From: Thiocapsa rosea
GTDB lineage: Bacteria > Pseudomonadota > Gammaproteobacteria > Chromatiales > Chromatiaceae
Length of the DNA: 64,000 bases
NCBI RefSeq assembly: GCF_003634315.1
Contig: NZ_RBXL01000001.1
Location: forward strand, 2,584,501-2,648,500
Reading direction: 5' to 3'
This document shows positions 60,771-64,000 of the stretch, in pieces (the stretch's first letter is position 1; each line of letters starts with the position of its first letter). The notes below the pieces were generated by a model. The model worked only from the letters and a program-made list of their open reading frames with translations, made no database searches and was not told the origin of the DNA. The position numbers were made by a program, and so were the translations under genes.

Positions 60771-63455
60771 ATGACGATCGTGGTGGTTGCGGAAAAGCCG
60801 AGCGTCGCCCGCGATATCGCGCGGGTGTTGGGTGCGCGCCGCAAGGGCGAGGGGTTTCTGGAGGGCAACGGCTATCGGGTGACCTGGGCGATCGGGCATC
60901 TGATCCATTTCGCCGAGCCGGACGAGTACGGCGAGGTGCAAGGTGTCGACTGGGCCGGGCGGTGGTCGGCGGATCAGCTCCCGATGATCCCCGAAGCCTG
61001 GAAGCTCAAAACCGCGAAGCAGACCGCCGCCCAGTTCAAGCTGGTCAGGGCGCTCATCACGGCACCCGACACCGAGCGTCTGGTGTGCGCGACGGATGCC
61101 GGCCGCGAAGGCGAGCATATCTTTCGTCTCGTCTATCAGCACGCCCGCTGCAGAAAGCCGTTCGACCGGCTCTGGATCTCCAGCCTGACCGACGAGGCGA
61201 TCCGCGAGGGCTTTCGCGCGCTGCGTCCGGGCCAAGCCTACGATTATCTCGCCGATGCGGCGCGTGCCCGTGCGCAGGCGGATTGGCTGATCGGTATGAA
61301 TCTCACGCGGGCCTACACGGTGCACAATCGGGTCCTCTGCACGATCGGACGGGTGCAGACCCCGACCCTGGCGATGATCGTCGCACGCGATCAGGTGATC
61401 GCGAGCTTCACCAAGGCATTCTTCTATGAGCTGGTCGCGCATCTGACGACCGCCGATGCGGCGCACTTCGACGCCCGTTATATCCGCGACGGCGAGACCC
61501 GAATCGAGAAGAAGGAGGAGGCCGAGCGGCTGCATCGCGAGCTGAGCCCGCAGCGCACCGGCACGGTGACCAAGGTCGAGAAGAAGATCCGCACCGTCCG
61601 CCCGCCGCCGCTCTATGACCTGACCAATCTGCAGCGCGATGCCAACCGGCGGTTCGGGTTTACCGCCGCGCAGGTGCTCGAGCACGCCCAGTCGCTCTAC
61701 GAGACTCACAAGCTCATCAGCTATCCGCGCACCGAGAGCCGCCACATCTCCGAGGACATGCTGCCCGAGCTGCCGGGCATCCTGAAGGGGCTGCAGCATC
61801 CGCTCGCCGCCGAGGCATTGGACCGGCTTCAGGCGGGCCATCGGCTGAGCAAGGCGTACGTGGACCGCACCAAGCTGACCGACCATCACGCCATCCTGCC
61901 GACCGGCAAGACACCCTCTCCCGATCTGCCCCCCGCGCTGCGCAAGATCTACGATCTGGCGGTCATGCGCTTCGTCGCGGTCTTCCTGCCGGATCAGCGC
62001 ATCGAGGAGACACGCGTGGAGATCGCGATCGGGGATGGGACCTTCCTCGCGCGGGGTGCGGTGGTGCTGGAGTCGGGCTGGAAGCGTGCCGAGACCGGCG
62101 GGCGTGCCGAATCGAGCGGCACCGACGAGTCCGGCTTGGACCAGACGGGCGAGCCCAAGGTCCTGCCGCGGCTCGTCGAGGGCCAGCAGCTCCAGGTCGA
62201 CAGCCTGGAGGTGCAGGAGAAGGAGACCCAGCCGCCGCGCCACTACGACGATTCGACCCTCTTGGCCGCCATGAAGAACGCCGGTCGCGAGATCGAGGAC
62301 GATGCCTTGGCTGCGGCGATGAAGCAATCCGGTCTGGGCACGCCGGCGACGCGTGCCGAGATCATCGAGAAGCTGATCCGCACCCGTTATGTCGAGCGTC
62401 GACGCAAGCAGTTGCATGCCACGCCGAAGGGGACGGCGCTGATCGGTCTGGTCGCCCCGGCGCTGCGCAGCCCGGAACTCACCGCCGAGTGGGAGCAGCG
62501 CCTCAAGGACGTGGAGCACGGCGAGCTGCCCGTCGAGGTCTTCGATCGCGACATCGTCGCCTTCCTGCGCGAGCTGGTGCCGCAGATCGCACAAGGCCCG
62601 GCGATGTCGGCTGAGCAGGTCGCGGCGGAGCGTGCCGAACGCCCGACGGGAAAGGGTGCGAAGGCCGGGCGGGCAGGGGGTGTGCGCAAGACCGGGCGGT
62701 CGCGCCGGGGTGGAGCCTCCGCTGGAGCCTCCGGTGGAGCGGGCGAAGCGGCAGCGGGCGGACTCGGCGCCTGTCCGATCTGTGGCGAGGGCGAGGTGAC
62801 CGAGAACGCCCGCGCCTACGGCTGCAGCCGCTATCGCGAGGGCTGCGGCTTCACCGTCTGGAAGACGGTCGCGGGTTTGACGCTGGCGCAGGATCAGGTG
62901 CGCCGCCTCATCGCGCAGGGTCGACTTCCGCGTCTAGAGGGCTTCACCTCGAAGGCGGGCAAACCCTTCAGCGCCGGGTTGCGGCTGGATACGGCCGGCA
63001 AAGTCGTGTTCGATTTCGGGGCCGAGGCCGAGGCGACCGACACCGGGTCAGCGGAGGCGGCCGTCGAGAGCGGGCAGGGGACTCGCGGGGCCACTCGATC
63101 CAACCGAGGCAGACCGACGGCCCCGGCAACCCTGGAACATGCGACGGACAGCCGCGCGCGGACCCCCTCGATGCGCGACCAACCCCCCGTCTGCCCGAAA
63201 TGCGGCCAAGGCAAGATCATCGAAGGCCGACGCGGCTTCGGCTGCAACCGCTTTCGGGAGGGATGCGACTTCGTGGTCTGGAAGACCTACGACGGCCGGG
63301 ATCTGGATGAGACGGACATCCGTGACCTGATCGAGCACGGGCGGACACGGCCGATCGCAAGCAACGAGGCCGTCTCAGGTCCGCTTAGACTGCGTCTCGA
63401 TGACCGCTGGCAGGTCGTGGCCGACTCGGGCGAGGTTGCGACCGAAGGGTCTTGA
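60771..63455 (+). CDS. topB: DNA topoisomerase III with two C-terminal zinc-ribbon-like domains
   Basis: An 894-residue type IA topoisomerase that decatenates DNA. Toprim domain (TIVVVAEKPSVARDIARVLG, CATDAGREGEHIFRL), active-site tyrosine in LISYPRTESRHIS (about residue 319), and QPPRHYDDSTLLAAMKNAGR with LGTPATRAEIIEKLI. E. coli TopB has 653 residues; here about 240 extra residues carry a basic Gly-rich linker and two Cys4 zinc ribbons (CPICGEG...CSRYREGC and CPKCGQG...CNRFREGC). ATG 60771 follows GGAAGGGAGA, which fixes the start. Confidence 0.96.
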   Translation: MTIVVVAEKPSVARDIARVLGARRKGEGFLEGNGYRVTWAIGHLIHFAEPDEYGEVQGVDWAGRWSADQLPMIPEAWKLKTAKQTAAQFKLVRALITAPDTERLVCATDAGREGEHIFRLVYQHARCRKPFDRLWISSLTDEAIREGFRALRPGQAYDYLADAARARAQADWLIGMNLTRAYTVHNRVLCTIGRVQTPTLAMIVARDQVIASFTKAFFYELVAHLTTADAAHFDARYIRDGETRIEKKEEAERLHRELSPQRTGTVTKVEKKIRTVRPPPLYDLTNLQRDANRRFGFTAAQVLEHAQSLYETHKLISYPRTESRHISEDMLPELPGILKGLQHPLAAEALDRLQAGHRLSKAYVDRTKLTDHHAILPTGKTPSPDLPPALRKIYDLAVMRFVAVFLPDQRIEETRVEIAIGDGTFLARGAVVLESGWKRAETGGRAESSGTDESGLDQTGEPKVLPRLVEGQQLQVDSLEVQEKETQPPRHYDDSTLLAAMKNAGREIEDDALAAAMKQSGLGTPATRAEIIEKLIRTRYVERRRKQLHATPKGTALIGLVAPALRSPELTAEWEQRLKDVEHGELPVEVFDRDIVAFLRELVPQIAQGPAMSAEQVAAERAERPTGKGAKAGRAGGVRKTGRSRRGGASAGASGGAGEAAAGGLGACPICGEGEVTENARAYGCSRYREGCGFTVWKTVAGLTLAQDQVRRLIAQGRLPRLEGFTSKAGKPFSAGLRLDTAGKVVFDFGAEAEATDTGSAEAAVESGQGTRGATRSNRGRPTAPATLEHATDSRARTPSMRDQPPVCPKCGQGKIIEGRRGFGCNRFREGCDFVVWKTYDGRDLDETDIRDLIEHGRTRPIASNEAVSGPLRLRLDDRWQVVADSGEVATEGS

Positions 63456-63460
63456 CCGCC

Positions 63461-63544
63461 TAAACCGCGTCCAGAGCGAGATGCTCACTTTCGAGTGAGT
63501 TCGATGTTCGGTGCATCCACGGCCCTTCGCGGGGACGCGGTTTA
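63461..63544 (-). repeat. AACCGCG palindromic element, right half only (copy 9)
   Basis: An 84-bp half copy in reverse orientation, 5 bp after the topB stop: TAAACCGCGTCCAGAGCGAG to GGGGACGCGGTTTA. It is the reverse complement of the right half of copy 8. AAACCGCG recurs immediately after (63544-63551), hinting at a second, lost half. Confidence 0.88.
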
Positions 63545-63583
63545 AACCGCGTATCGTGCAGCACGTCAGAGGTGTCGAGCCCG

Positions 63584-63662
<79 letters not shown>

Positions 63663-63740
63663 TCGGACGTTCTCTGAATCTCTGCTCCACTAGCCGAGCG
63701 CCGGCACCCGGCGGTGCCGGCGCCTGCACCGATGCCGGTC

Positions 63741-64000
63741 CTACTTCAGCTCGGTCGCGTTGATCCAGAGCACCGCGTCCTGCGACAGCTCCTTGCCCTC
63801 GTGCTCCTTGACCGGGCCGGAGCCGAGGCAGGCGAAGCCCCAGACACCGGGGCGCGGGATACCGAAGGTGAAGACACCGTTGGGATCGGTGACGGCGACG
63901 ACGGCGGTCTCCGGCACCGGACCCTGGTTGTCCTTGCCGAAGGCGTTCGCGGCCATGTCGATATCCGTGTTGATGTACTCGATTTCGCACTCGACGCCGG
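63741..64000 (-). CDS. DUF4198 (NikM/CbtJ-like) protein, C-terminal part (partial)
   Basis: The last 86 or so residues of a protein running off the right edge. GVECEIEYINTDIDMAANAF, VVAVTDPNGVFTFGIPRPGV and WGFACLGSG match DUF4198, a periplasmic carbohydrate-binding-like domain encoded with nickel or cobalt transporters (NikMN/CbtJKL types). Its position some 34 kb from the cobalamin genes is not evidence for cobalt. The start lies outside the window. Confidence 0.75.
   Translation of the reverse strand, partial: GVECEIEYINTDIDMAANAFGKDNQGPVPETAVVAVTDPNGVFTFGIPRPGVWGFACLGSGPVKEHEGKELSQDAVLWINATELK

Overview
The window is high-GC DNA from a gammaproteobacterium, most likely a purple sulfur bacterium of the Chromatiaceae (Thiocapsa/Thiorhodococcus-like). 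This is inferred from the form IA RuBisCO plus alpha-carboxysome operon, cobalamin genes, gammaproteobacterial housekeeping genes (purT, fbp, valS, topB, tsaC, nhaD) and many dispersed intergenic repeats. No photosynthesis or sulfur-oxidation gene is present, so the placement is an inference.

Layout. 1-1480: right part of an IS21 element (istA end, istB) that has cut a TonB-dependent receptor gene. 2.9-13.7 kb: CpxP/Spy-like periplasmic protein, succinate-semialdehyde dehydrogenase, Tat-exported unknown protein, SRAP (YedK) protein, a complete ISAzo13-type IS, a MoaD-like + BNR-repeat gene pair, a monohaem cytochrome c, and an operon of two flavin-split-barrel proteins, the second with a GAF domain. 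13.9-22 kb: purT, fbp, a Uma2 nuclease, an MrfA/MrfB-type helicase-exonuclease pair and a 34-residue membrane peptide ORF. 22.2-26.2 kb: a gene graveyard with a broken IS630, two broken REP-associated transposases, vapB with frame-broken vapC, and a DUF433 antitoxin with truncated toxin. 26.4-31.5 kb: glutathionyl-hydroquinone reductase, histidine phosphatase, cobJ with a C-terminal extension, and a shortened cbiG.

31.7-43.9 kb is the metabolic centre: a minus-strand alpha-carboxysome operon (cbbL, cbbS, csoS2, csoSCA, csoS4A, csoS4B, two csoS1, ferritin-like gene, acRAF, a disordered McdB-like gene, then a cbbR-type LysR gene). It is divergent from a SulP/BicA-like anion transporter, so bicarbonate uptake, carboxysomal dehydration and CO2 fixation genes share one control region. 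No McdA/ParA gene accompanies the McdB-like gene.

44-51.4 kb: cyclopropane-synthase-like methyltransferase, DUF2892, tsaC, nuclease, nhaD, thioesterase, then a RelB/RelE pair and an AAA-ATPase/DUF4276 pair whose 3' genes are fused tail-to-tail by a deletion. 51.6-60.5 kb: valS and an Mla-type lipid-transport operon (permease, ATPase lacking the Walker-B glutamate and H-loop histidine, MCE protein, lipoprotein), an unknown protein and a DMT transporter. 60.8-64 kb: topB and the end of a DUF4198 gene.

The most striking non-coding signal is a dispersed palindromic element of about 192 bp with AAACCGCG termini: seven long and two half copies, nearly all hugging gene ends and several supplying the stop codon of the adjacent gene. 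A second family of GACAAC hexamer runs occurs four times.
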